Origin: an uncultured Oscillospiraceae bacterium
GTDB lineage: Bacteria > Bacillota > Clostridia > Oscillospirales > Oscillospiraceae
NCBI GenBank assembly: GCA_944386845.1
Contig: CALXCP010000137.1
Coordinates: forward strand, 1-56,679
Reading direction: 5' to 3'
Length of the DNA: 56,679 bases
This document shows positions 1 to 7,894 of the stretch, piece after piece. The stretch's first letter is position 1. Each line of letters begins with the position of its first letter. The notes beneath the pieces are model-generated. The model worked only from the letters and a program-made list of their open reading frames with translations, did not search any database and was not told the origin of the DNA. A program made the translations under genes and the position numbers.

Positions 1-1721
1 AAGGCGGAATTGTCTTTTATGCCGTGTCGATATTGCTGTCCACGTTTTCTTACCCACTCTGCAATTGCTTTTTGCAATTTGGAAAAGCTTTCTTGAATCA
101 CCGCTGTGTATGCAGTGTCATCAGAAACAATTTCCAATATTTTGTTACAGTAAGCGTCTATATTTTTGTTAGAGTTAATACTTGGACAAACTCCAGCAAT
201 CAATTCACTGACGATAAAAAGCAGGTGGTGTTTATGACTATCCAAAGCTCGAACAATTTTCTCATCACGTTTTAGCTTTTCAAAATTTAAACACATTAGT
301 GCAGCGGTATAATATGGATAAAATGATTGACCATCTACATAGATACTGTTTTTGTACTTTTTAAGGAGAATTGCTTCATGAGAAGTACCAAAATGAGGAG
401 ATTGCATAAACACACTAACAAAGCTTTGAGTAAGGGCTTTTAAGCCAATAATTCGAGTGGAGGGGATGCTGTTGTCTCGAGCATATTGTCGGGAGCGCCG
501 CTCATAATAAATCCTATTGGGCGAATCATCGCTTTGCATGACTGTGAAAAACTCTTCGAGATTCTTGTGAAAGTCTCGCGTTGTTTCAAACGCTTCATTA
601 TAAACAACATTTTGGCTATTCGTTCCTCTAATAATTGCACTTGTAACTTCATCTTTTTCTGTAGCAATTATTTTTGCCAGAAGGGTTACTTTAGAAAGGT
701 CCAAGCCCTGCGTATACGCATCAAACAAAACGTTACATGTTTGACAGCCGTTTACAATTTGTGGATTAGATAGTGTAATTTTTCGATTGCCAGTTCGTAC
801 ACTGGTACATACAATTGTGATACCGTTATTTAAAAGGGCAAAGTTGCTGGGTGAGTTCTGGATTGTATTCATTATGTCAGTATTGATATCGGTGTTTCCC
901 TGATAGTCACGCACATTATCTGTGAATAAAGACTGTCTAAGCATCTGCTCATCTGTGGTAACCATTTTGATAAGTTCTGGAGCAGCTAATAGAACAACCA
1001 GAGAGTTATTTACACCGGAAACTTCAGTGAGGCTAAAATCATCAATAACCGTCATTACAGCGGAGAACGAATTTTCAATTTCTCCGCACATCTTTTTTAG
1101 CTCTGTGCTGTCGATATATTTGAAAAAAGCATCACCATAACTTTGGAGCGCGATAATATCTTGTTTGAGTTTATTGGTCTTGGCTTCGAAGTGCTTGTTG
1201 TCTCGCCAATGTCCAAAAATGATATAATATATTCTAATAATTGGATTCTGTTTCCAACGTAGAATTATATCATCAGAAAATAGGTAGTCTTTTAACTGTA
1301 AAAGGGCTTGGATTTTTTCGTTGTGAGGTTCGTGATGTTCATCAGCCAAAAAATCAATAATACCATCAGCGAATTTTCCGTATTCGCCAGAGTCAAGCTT
1401 ATCTTTGTTTTTCGACTGTATAAATAAGAATTCAATTGAGATTTGCTTATTCAATTCAACTAATTCGTCTATATCTTGCTTAGTAGATACAAATATTCCA
1501 TTTACTTTAATCGCAAGGCCATCAATGCCCATATCATCAGCGCCGCCTACAGAGCATTCGTCTAAAATTGCTTCCTCGGAAATTCCAACGTCAGGCTGAT
1601 GACTACGCAAAATAACATCGTTAACAAAAAATTCAAACAGTTTGTCATCAGGGAGATTCGATAAAGCGTGATGGGCCTTAAATAAATTAATTCGGGCGTT
1701 TATCATGGGTTCAAATTGCAT
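1..1721 (-). CDS. AIPR family abortive phage-resistance protein, C-terminus cut by window edge
   Basis: The minus strand is open from an ATG at 1721 to the left edge, about 573 codons with no stop. A good ribosome site (AAAGGAGG) lies just upstream of the ATG. The translation carries the signature segments of the AIPR family: FTDNVRDYQGNTDIN followed by ALLNNGITIVC and NPQIVNGCQTCN at roughly residues 270-340. AIPR proteins are linked to abortive infection against phages, and the mechanism is not established here. The N-terminal part contains a LFIQSKNK segment like that of restriction-endonuclease-fold proteins, so a nuclease activity is possible but inferred. The gene is clearly lower in GC than the ICE genes to the right, which suggests separate acquisition. 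It is followed 3' to 5' by a Fic gene and an AbiE pair, so it belongs to a small defence cluster. Identification is firm; the end is missing. Confidence 0.85.
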   Translation of the reverse strand, partial: MQFEPMINARINLFKAHHALSNLPDDKLFEFFVNDVILRSHQPDVGISEEAILDECSVGGADDMGIDGLAIKVNGIFVSTKQDIDELVELNKQISIEFLFIQSKNKDKLDSGEYGKFADGIIDFLADEHHEPHNEKIQALLQLKDYLFSDDIILRWKQNPIIRIYYIIFGHWRDNKHFEAKTNKLKQDIIALQSYGDAFFKYIDSTELKKMCGEIENSFSAVMTVIDDFSLTEVSGVNNSLVVLLAAPELIKMVTTDEQMLRQSLFTDNVRDYQGNTDINTDIMNTIQNSPSNFALLNNGITIVCTSVRTGNRKITLSNPQIVNGCQTCNVLFDAYTQGLDLSKVTLLAKIIATEKDEVTSAIIRGTNSQNVVYNEAFETTRDFHKNLEEFFTVMQSDDSPNRIYYERRSRQYARDNSIPSTRIIGLKALTQSFVSVFMQSPHFGTSHEAILLKKYKNSIYVDGQSFYPYYTAALMCLNFEKLKRDEKIVRALDSHKHHLLFIVSELIAGVCPSINSNKNIDAYCNKILEIVSDDTAYTAVIQESFSKLQKAIAEWVRKRGQQYRHGIKDNSA

Positions 1722-1738
1722 TGAAATAGCCTCCTTTG

Positions 1739-2735
1739 CTAATTTATATCAGTTAGCTTGTATACCCAATGACTATACTCATAGCGTTTAACAAGTAAGC
1801 CATCCGTTACTATGCTTCCCAGAACCCGATTCGCTGTCGCCGCCGACACCCCGCACAACTCGCGGACATCGGCATTCATAATATAGTCGTGGGTTTTCAG
1901 GTACTCCTGAATCTTGTTCCAGCGGAGCGTGGCCTTATCCATCTTTCCATCGCTCATTCCATCGCTCGTATTGATGGCATCTATGAGCGATGCTTTGATG
2001 GCTGAGAGCATGAACTCAATAAATACCGTAGACTCTCCCGCGTCATTAGAGGCATTGATAGCTGCGTAATACTTCTGCTGGCGGTCATGGATGATGGATT
2101 CCACCGGGAGCCAGGCAAAGGCGGGGTTCCATTTGGAGAGCAGCAGCGTATGCCACAGGCGGCCCACACGCCCGTTCCCATCGGCAAAGGGGTGGATCAG
2201 TTCAAACTCGTAGTGGAACACACAGCTGCGGATGAGCATGTATACCTCGCTGGTCTTTGCCCAGTCCAGCAGCTCCATCACCAAATCAGGGACATACTGG
2301 GGCAGCGTGCCAAAATGCAGGACATGCCCCTCGCTGTCCACCACACCCACGGGCCGGGTGAGGAACGTGCCGGACTCCTCCACCAGACCCCGGGTCATGA
2401 TGCCATGGGCGGTCAGCAGATCGTCCACCGAATAGGGGTCCAGCTCCTCCAGCCGCTTATAGATCTCATAGGCATTTTTGACTTCGGCAATATCCCTGGG
2501 TGGAGCCAGGACGTGCTTCCCGCTCAGCACGGCAGTTACCTGCTCCAGGGAAAGGGTATTTTGCTCGATAGCCAAGGAACCGTGGATGCTGCGGATGCGA
2601 TTGACACGGCGCAGGGTAGGATTTATGGAAAGAAGAGAGGATGCATTCAGACGGCCTATCAGTTCGGCAATCTCCGCAACATAGTCGATGATCTGGTTTG
2701 TGATTTCAAAGGGAGGCTTTTTATTTTTTTTTCAA
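1739..2735 (-). CDS. Fic family protein (probable AMP-transferase), 5' end interrupted at an A9 tract
   Basis: Fic proteins transfer AMP or a related group to target hydroxyls. The catalytic motif HPFADGNGRVGR is intact in the middle of the protein, and a winged-helix-like C-terminal part follows (VRELCGVSAATANRVLGSI). An ATG at 2575 gives 278 residues, but coding similarity clearly continues upstream: PPFEITNQIIDYVAEIAELI and then SLAIEQNTLS, an inhibitory-motif-like segment with Q where G is usual. That upstream stretch has no ATG or GTG in frame. A TTG at 2735-2733, preceded by an ACGAGG-like ribosome site, would start the protein if the run of nine A (2732-2724 on this strand) were eight. 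As read, the frame is broken there. Either the read has a homopolymer error, or the gene slips, or it is damaged. Neighbours AIPR and AbiE point to a defence or toxin role. Confidence 0.8.
2724..2732. repeat. T9/A9 homopolymer in the fic 5' end
   Basis: Nine consecutive T on the plus strand (A on the fic strand) lie directly after the candidate TTG start. Loss of one base would join the start to the conserved N-terminal Fic coding frame. Confidence 0.7.
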
Positions 2736-2827
2736 TACCTCGTTGCTGTAAATGATTAATCTTATTGTATCATACATCTCTCATTTCATCAATGAAAATG
2801 ATAAAGAACTGCTAATAAGAAGCAATT

Positions 2828-2903
2828 GGGGGTGCCATTCATTCGGCAGAGCGCTTGAATGGCGTTCGAGAGGTCAGCGGTTCGATCCCGCTTATCTCCA
2901 CCA
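2828..2903 (+). tRNA. diverged tRNA-Ala (GGC) or tRNA-Ala remnant
   Basis: The 76-nt segment has the length and layout of a tRNA ending in an encoded CCA. Acceptor arms 2828-2834 and 2893-2899 pair along all seven positions with three G-U pairs, including G3-U70, the known alanine identity pair. The anticodon stem (2854-2858 with 2866-2870) encloses loop ATGGCGT with anticodon GGC. The T arm (2876-2892) is canonical with TTCGATC. The 3' half matches standard bacterial tRNA-Ala(GGC) closely, but the 5' half is unusual: C at positions 8 and 9 and only three of four D-stem pairs. It could be a functional divergent tRNA or a tRNA 3' end kept by an integration event. Confidence 0.55.
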
Positions 2904-3085
2904 ATTAGAGAACAGCAAGCACAGCCGTTGTCCGTACACAGCGGCGAAACGAGCGTTCCGGCCTGTCGGCCAGTCTGCTCATTTGTTCTTGTTGGGAGTA
3001 CCCAAGCCCCGGTTGATTCTGAACAGGAGTTGACTTATATCATAATATTGCCATCAATTTTAAGACAACAACACCAACACAAGCG

Positions 3086-3114
3086 TTGACTATTATCGTG
3101 ATTTCGGATATACT
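3086..3114 (+). promoter_or_regulatory. sigma-A type promoter for the abiE operon
   Basis: TTGACT at 3086-3091 and TATACT at 3109-3114 are separated by exactly 17 nt, a near-consensus housekeeping promoter. The abiEi start lies about 30 nt downstream of the -10 box. Confidence 0.7.
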
Positions 3115-3144
3115 ATTATCAGGTTGTTACTGCGAGGTGAGCGG

Positions 3145-3738
3145 ATGAACTACATGGCGGAACTTGCCGCTATTGCAAACGCAAATGGCGGCATTATCGA
3201 AACGAAAACAGCGGCGCAGCATGGCATTTCCAAAGCGATGCTCTATAAGCTGTACAAAGCGGAAAAGATCCACCGTATCGTCAAGGGGCAGTATGTTCTT
3301 CCGGAGGATATGCAGGACGAACTGCTGTCCATCAGCCGCCGGTCGGGAAAAATCATTTTTTCCCACGAGACGGCGCTGTTTCTTCACGGGATCTCCGACC
3401 GGACACCCTTTGAGCACACCGTCACCGCGCCCTCCGGCTGCATCCCGTCCGCGGCCATCAAAGCGGAGTGCAAGGTATACTACATCAAACCAGAGCTGTT
3501 CGAGCTGGGCAAGACGGTGGAGCAAACCCCGGCCGGAAATCCTGTTCCCTGCTACGATTTGGAGCGCACCATCTGCGATGTGATCCGTAGCCGCAACAAG
3601 ATCGGGACGGAGACATTTTTATCGGCGCTGAAGCAGTACGCCGCCAGCCCCAAAAAGGACTTGAACCGGCTGGACGAATATGCCCGGCGGATGCGGGTAT
3701 CAGGCATCCTGCGTCAGTATTTGGAGGTGCTACTGTGA
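3145..3738 (+). CDS. abiEi: AbiEi antitoxin, type IV toxin-antitoxin
   Basis: The 197-residue protein has the AbiEi layout: an N-terminal winged helix (TAAQHGISKAMLYKLYKA) that binds its own promoter, followed by a C-terminal domain with the conserved FSHETALFLHGI segment and a CYDLERTICDV segment. AbiEi represses the operon and counteracts the partner nucleotidyltransferase without direct complex formation, hence type IV. I chose the ATG at 3145 because GAGGTGAG lies at the right distance; an earlier ATG at 3124 has no ribosome site. A strong promoter lies just upstream. The stop overlaps the start of abiEii by 4 nt, so the two are translationally coupled. Family assignment is confident. Confidence 0.88.
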   Translation: MNYMAELAAIANANGGIIETKTAAQHGISKAMLYKLYKAEKIHRIVKGQYVLPEDMQDELLSISRRSGKIIFSHETALFLHGISDRTPFEHTVTAPSGCIPSAAIKAECKVYYIKPELFELGKTVEQTPAGNPVPCYDLERTICDVIRSRNKIGTETFLSALKQYAASPKKDLNRLDEYARRMRVSGILRQYLEVLL

Positions 3739-4559
3739 GCAATGCCATGAGCCTGAAAGCGAAGATCCGCAACATCGCCAAGCAGAAAAATATCCCGGCG
3801 CAGGTCATTTTGCAGAACTATATGTTCGAGCGGCTGCTTGTCCGCCTTGCGGCATCAGAGTACAAGGACAAGTTTGTGCTGAAAGGCGGGATGCTGGTGG
3901 CGGCCATCGTGGGGCTGGACAACCGGGCGACGATGGATCTGGACACCACACTGAAAAAACTGCCCCTTACCCCGGAAGTGATCCGCGGCGCATTGGAGCA
4001 GGTGTCCGCTGTATCCTTTGATGACGACGTGATTTTCGAGGTGGGGAAAATCTCGCCCATCCGGGAGGATGACATTTACGGCGGCTACCGTGTGATGCTG
4101 AACGCCCATTTTGACACGCTGATCACCCCGCTGAGCATTGATGTGTCTACCGGGGACGCTATCACGCCCCATGCGGTGCAGTACCAGTTTTCTGAAATTT
4201 TCGATGACAAAAAATCCTACGAGCTGTGGGCGTACAACATCGAAACCGTTATGGCAGAGAAAGTGGAGACCATCCTGCGGCGCAGCGTTTTCAACACTCG
4301 CCCCAGAGATTTTTACGATGCATACATACTGGCGACAACGCAGAAATTTGATAAGGCCGTGTTTGCCGAAGCGTTAAACGCCACCGCAACCCACCGCGGC
4401 ACCGCCCGGCAGATCGCGGATGTGCCCGCCATTCTGCGCAACATTGAGAACAGCCGGGAACTCAAATCCATGTGGGAGAAGTACCGCAAGCAGTTTGCCT
4501 ACGCCGCCCACATCGAGTACAGCCAGATCATGGATGTGCTGAAAGCGCTGGTCGCCTGA
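3735..4559 (+). CDS. abiEii: AbiEii toxin, nucleotidyltransferase
   Basis: The 274-residue protein belongs to the AbiEii / DUF1814 nucleotidyltransferase family. It shows FVLKGGMLV and the metal-binding pair in TMDLDTT (about residue 75), then VMAEKVETIL and the conserved RPRDFYDAYIL segment, where the catalytic-site lysine and the R-DFYD motif lie. Members of this family transfer nucleotides and arrest growth, which can abort phage infection. The GTG at 3735 is preferred: GGAGGT sits 7 nt upstream and the GTGA overlap with abiEi gives coupling; an ATG at 3747 is the alternative. The length is typical of the family, and all key motifs are present, so the system looks intact. Confidence 0.88.
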   Translation: MSNAMSLKAKIRNIAKQKNIPAQVILQNYMFERLLVRLAASEYKDKFVLKGGMLVAAIVGLDNRATMDLDTTLKKLPLTPEVIRGALEQVSAVSFDDDVIFEVGKISPIREDDIYGGYRVMLNAHFDTLITPLSIDVSTGDAITPHAVQYQFSEIFDDKKSYELWAYNIETVMAEKVETILRRSVFNTRPRDFYDAYILATTQKFDKAVFAEALNATATHRGTARQIADVPAILRNIENSRELKSMWEKYRKQFAYAAHIEYSQIMDVLKALVA

Positions 4560-4750
4560 CAGCGGCCTGAACTCGAAATTAAGATTCCCGCGCCGCGACG
4601 CGGGTTCGATTGGACAAAATACGGCCCTCCCGATACGGGAAAGGTCTTCTTGTGCCGAGTAGAAACAAAAAATTTGGGAGGATTTTACAAGCCCTTCATA
4701 GGTATCGCTCATTTCATCAATCAAAAGTGCAAGGCCATGACAAGTCAACG

Positions 4751-4809
4751 TCAAAGAGCCATCTGAGAAAAATAAAGTTAGACTTTATTTTTCTCAGATG
4801 GCTCTTTGA
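4751..4809. repeat. perfect 28-bp inverted repeat with 3-nt loop
   Basis: Arms 4751-4778 and 4782-4809 are exact reverse complements around the loop TAG. Beyond the arms an ATGACA / TGTCAT pair suggests the palindrome continues with small bulges. No T-run follows, and the stem is much longer than a normal terminator. It sits in the 300-nt gap between abiEii (ends 4559) and the next gene (4863). The rest of that gap holds nothing I recognise. Confidence 0.8.
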
Positions 4810-4862
4810 AACTGTCATAAACGTGTGAATAATCCCGGCTATATTTATAAATGGAGGTCTTT

Positions 4863-4979
4863 ATGAGAAAAATGTATTTTTCTGAACTTTCCCGCCGCTT
4901 GCGGGAAGAAGGGCTCGAGACATCTCTGTCCGATACGCAGAAGCTGAATGTCCTGCTTCGCGGCCAGCCGGTCCTCTAA
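4863..4979 (+). pseudogene. 5' fragment of the following hypothetical gene, ended by an in-frame TAA
   Basis: An ATG at 4863 with ribosome site GGAGGT opens a 38-residue reading frame (starts MRKMYFSELSRRLREEGLE, ends LLRGQPVL). The TAA at 4977-4979 is in frame with, and immediately adjacent to, the next coding segment. The continuous coding character on both sides suggests one ancestral gene split by a nonsense change, though a short leader peptide cannot be excluded. Confidence 0.5.
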
Positions 4980-5525
4980 GTGTCTTCGACAAGCGACGTC
5001 TTCCTGCTGCCGGCCGGAAGCCAAAACAAAGAGGCCCGCGAGCTTTGCCATCAGGTAGCTGTGGTTGCGGATGAGGTATATGGATATGTAGAGGCCATGG
5101 AGAATGCGTCTCCCCTCCGTGCCTCTGGGCTCCATGAGGACTTTCGCCTGCTGGCGGATTTCGGCGGCGCGGTGCTGGCGGGGCGGGAGCGGGAAAACGG
5201 GCGGGGATACCAGTTCGTCACCTGGGTCTGGGTCTATGAACGACAGGGGGTCTGCCACGGCCACTATTTTGAAGACGACTTTCAGAGCGCCAAGCAGGAC
5301 TTTGCTGTCCGCTCCGGCCTGATCTCCAAGGCCCAGCTTTTCTCCACAGAGCAGCTGACAGAACTGTACCGAGCCACAGACTTTCTGCTGGAGGAAGGCC
5401 CTGAGTTGGAGGAGAAACAGCTGAAAGCGATCCAGGAAGCCAGAACAAAAATCGAATACACCGTCCTCGATCTTCAAACAAGGCTGGAACAGACACAGAT
5501 TCAGGAACCACAAATGAATTTATAA
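4980..5525 (+). CDS. hypothetical ICE protein (GTG start right after a stop)
   Basis: The frame runs 181 residues from a GTG that touches the preceding TAA. No ribosome site of its own is visible within the upstream 15 nt, so it would depend on reinitiation after the 4863-4979 frame, or it is the 3' part of a gene broken by the TAA. The sequence is mixed alpha/beta with a FRLLADFGGAVLAGRERENG segment and a strongly charged, probably helical C-terminus rich in E, K and Q. I cannot assign a function. It is the first gene of the ICE accessory run and is followed at once by an intrinsic terminator, so it forms its own transcription unit. Confidence 0.55.
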   Translation: MSSTSDVFLLPAGSQNKEARELCHQVAVVADEVYGYVEAMENASPLRASGLHEDFRLLADFGGAVLAGRERENGRGYQFVTWVWVYERQGVCHGHYFEDDFQSAKQDFAVRSGLISKAQLFSTEQLTELYRATDFLLEEGPELEEKQLKAIQEARTKIEYTVLDLQTRLEQTQIQEPQMNL

Positions 5526-5546
5526 ATCCAACGCTGGACCAAGTGG

Positions 5547-5585
5547 GGGCCGTATTTTGCCAAGTGCAGAATACGGCCCTTTTTT
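5547..5585 (+). terminator. intrinsic terminator
   Basis: A GGGCCGTATT stem (5547-5556) pairs with AATACGGCCC (5570-5579) and is followed by six T. It separates the 4980-5525 gene from the antirestriction operon. Confidence 0.85.
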
Positions 5586-5607
5586 GCGTTTTGAGGAGAA
5601 ATCAGAC

Positions 5608-5892
5608 ATGAGCAAAAAGAATGAATATAGCTGTCCGCCCCGCGCTGTCGCAACGGAACGGATGCAGATGGTCTCGGTTCTTCGCCGGGTGCGGGCCAGA
5701 GCTGCGCCTACCTGTTCTCAGGAACCGCCGCAGAAAATGGTTTGTCATCAGTTTTCCCGCTGTGAGGGGTGCCCCTACCCCGCCCATGGTTTCCTCTGCT
5801 GGGGCGGCGCGGATGACTGCATGCGTACCAGGATGAAAAAATTGAATAGAAAGGGGAAGCCCGAACATGAGGATCAAAGCGACCTTGTATAA
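5608..5892 (+). CDS. small cysteine-rich protein, unknown function
   Basis: The ATG at 5608 has GAGGAG 8 nt upstream and gives 94 residues. The middle carries several cysteines with a C-x(6)-R-C-E-G-C-P-Y spacing and a later CW, which looks like a small metal-binding module; this is an inference from spacing only. The N-terminal third is basic. Its 3' end overlaps the ArdA-like gene by 26 nt, so it is the first gene of that operon, directly after a terminator. I do not recognise a named family. Confidence 0.6.
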   Translation: MSKKNEYSCPPRAVATERMQMVSVLRRVRARAAPTCSQEPPQKMVCHQFSRCEGCPYPAHGFLCWGGADDCMRTRMKKLNRKGKPEHEDQSDLV

Positions 5893-7075
5893 TGCCAAGC
5901 ATCTGGAATACGGGCTTGTCACCATCCCCTTCCCCATCCCTCGGGATCAGTATGACGACACGATCAAGATGCTGGAGGCATTGGACATTGGAGACCCGCG
6001 GGCAAGGGACTGCACGGTAGAGGACATCGAGGGCAGCGTTCCCAGTCTGAAATGCCTGGAGGGGCGCAAAATCAATGTGGACGAGCTGGACTACCTGGCC
6101 AAACGGCTGGACAGCTTTACCGATGGAGAGCTGTCCCAGTTCCAGGGGATGGCGGTAAAGATGGGCCTGAACGACATGACTGACCTCACCAACCTGACCT
6201 TCTGCTGTCAGGAGGCTACGGTCATCACGGATTTTTCCGACCTGGAGCAGATCGGCCGGGATCACTATATGAACCTCCACGGCGGCTGTGTCTCCATGGA
6301 GGAGTTGGAACAGCTGGACGGTGTGGAGACCGCTCTGCTCCTGATCTCGGAAAACGAGGGCACCGTCACCCCCTATGGCGTGGTCTATGACAACGGGATG
6401 CAACTCAGCCAGGCCTACCAGGGCAGAAACTTTCCGGCGTATCTCTATGAGGACAGCCTGCTGACGGTGACCCTGCGCCCTATTCACGCAGACACCAACG
6501 ACAGCCAGGCGGTTTGGCTGTATCTGCCGACATCGGAGCACCAGATTGAGCGGATGCTCCGTCGGGATGGAATGGAAAGTGAAGATTTTGCGAGATTAGA
6601 TGTTCAGGGCGACAATTTGCCCGCCGCCATCCAAACTGCCTGTGCCCTGGAGAAGGAGAGCATCTTTGACCTCAACGCCATGTGCATCGCTATCTCCAAG
6701 CTGGCGCAGGCGGAGCGTTTCAAATTGGACGCCGCGGTGGCCCTTGCCAAACCCAAAAGCCCCGCTGAGGTCTGCTGCCTGGCGGAAAACCTGGAACTGT
6801 TTGATTTCGTTCCCCATGTCCATACTCCGGAGGAGTATGGCAGATACATGATCCAGGGCTCCGGCCATTTCGACTACGGCAGCGATCTGGACGAGTTCTA
6901 TGATCACGAGAAGTACGGGCGCCGGTGCATGGAGCGGAAACAGGGGATGTTTACGGAGCAGGGGTATATCTCCTATCAGGGGGCTCTGTCACTGGAGGAT
7001 CTGATGCGGGCGGAGCCCACAGAACAGTCACAGAGAGAGCAGGAGGTGTACATGGGGATGGGGGGTCTCACCTGA
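5867..7075 (+). CDS. ArdA-like antirestriction protein
   Basis: ArdA proteins are acidic DNA mimics that bind type I restriction enzymes and protect entering mobile DNA. This 402-residue protein is strongly acidic throughout and carries ArdA-type segments: LDYLAKRLDSFTDGELSQFQ near residue 75 and the DLTNLTFCC segment near residue 110. A second, less similar portion (LNAMCIAISKLAQAERFKL) looks like a repeat of the same module, so it is longer than a classical ArdA of about 170 residues. Start ATG 5867 follows GGGGAAG. It overlaps the following gene's ATG by one base. A related protein is encoded at 9919-11181. Antirestriction activity is inferred from the family. Confidence 0.72.
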   Translation: MRIKATLYNAKHLEYGLVTIPFPIPRDQYDDTIKMLEALDIGDPRARDCTVEDIEGSVPSLKCLEGRKINVDELDYLAKRLDSFTDGELSQFQGMAVKMGLNDMTDLTNLTFCCQEATVITDFSDLEQIGRDHYMNLHGGCVSMEELEQLDGVETALLLISENEGTVTPYGVVYDNGMQLSQAYQGRNFPAYLYEDSLLTVTLRPIHADTNDSQAVWLYLPTSEHQIERMLRRDGMESEDFARLDVQGDNLPAAIQTACALEKESIFDLNAMCIAISKLAQAERFKLDAAVALAKPKSPAEVCCLAENLELFDFVPHVHTPEEYGRYMIQGSGHFDYGSDLDEFYDHEKYGRRCMERKQGMFTEQGYISYQGALSLEDLMRAEPTEQSQREQEVYMGMGGLT

Positions 7076-7812
7076 TGCGGAAGGAGACTGATCTTACCAA
7101 GGTAAAGATGATCGCCCATGTGCTCCTTGACATGCCAATCGCGCAAACTTCATTTTCGCCGGCTATTGTCAGTCACCCGTTTACAAGCACTGGTGTCACT
7201 GCATCTCAGAATGAGGACGACAGTTTCTCCGTTGTCGATTTGCTCAACAAAGCAGAAGACCGCGCCAAGTGGCGTGAGATGGTGAGCAAACAGATCGACA
7301 GTGCCGAAAGTGCCAGCCAGATTTTTTTCCTCCTTAACAAGCCCTATTATCTGACCTTCCTCAAATTTGCCGCTCCGGTTCTTTCTCAAGAGGAGCTGGG
7401 CCAATTGCTGGCTCATGCGTGGATCCTGGAGGAATGCCCCAATCAGGACCGCAATGTCAGCAAAAGAGAATTGTTGGCCCTATTCCGCTCTGTTCCGCCA
7501 GAGCTTCTGATGGACGAGGAGGAGCGTGCGACGTATCGCTCTCTGGACGATCCCGTGACAGTCTATCGCGGCGTGACTTCCTATAATGCCAAAAACATCA
7601 AAGCACTGTCCTGGACGCTGGATCGGGAGACCGCGGAGTGGTTCGCCCACCGCTTCGGTGAGGAGGGCACCGTCTACGAAGCCCAGATCCCAAAGAAACA
7701 CATCCTCGCCTTTTTCAATGGCAGAAATGAATCAGAAGTCGTAGTGGATCCCAAATACCTGGAGCAGATCATGGAGGCCCCAGAGCCAGAGATGGAACTG
7801 CGGATGACCTGA
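7075..7812 (+). CDS. putative ADP-ribosyltransferase-like protein
   Basis: The start ATG at 7075 overlaps the previous stop (TGATG). The 245-residue product has a helical N-terminal half of unknown type and a C-terminal part with the three hallmarks of R-S-E class ADP-ribosyltransferases, in order: R165 in VYRGV, S179 in ALSWT, and the E-x-E pair E219/E221 in NESEVVVD. The segment between them (ETAEWFAHRFGEEG, then VYEAQIPKKHI) fits the predicted fold order. If correct it would use NAD to modify a protein or nucleic acid target. Its place between two ArdA-like genes suggests a role against recipient defences or in early transfer. No signal peptide, so it acts in the cytoplasm. The fold call rests on motif order alone. 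Confidence 0.55.
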   Translation: MRKETDLTKVKMIAHVLLDMPIAQTSFSPAIVSHPFTSTGVTASQNEDDSFSVVDLLNKAEDRAKWREMVSKQIDSAESASQIFFLLNKPYYLTFLKFAAPVLSQEELGQLLAHAWILEECPNQDRNVSKRELLALFRSVPPELLMDEEERATYRSLDDPVTVYRGVTSYNAKNIKALSWTLDRETAEWFAHRFGEEGTVYEAQIPKKHILAFFNGRNESEVVVDPKYLEQIMEAPEPEMELRMT

Positions 7813-7894
7813 ATTTTCTCCGCCTTTTGCAGTAGACTTTCGCCACAGGTCGTGGTATTGGTTGTGTTCACAAAGCAGAAACGAGGTGATCCAA

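Noticed and set aside
2087-2755. Plus-strand frame of 222 codons opposite the Fic gene
   Set aside because: It is opposite the conserved Fic core and lacks any family similarity or ribosome site.
4585-4615. Hairpin and GGTTCGATT resembling a tRNA T-arm
   Set aside because: The T stem does not pair and no anticodon arm precedes it.
2785-4725. Shared 14-mer CTCATTTCATCAAT near 2785 and 4707 as possible attachment repeats
   Set aside because: A match of this length is expected by chance in a 57-kb window, and no related features lie beside it.
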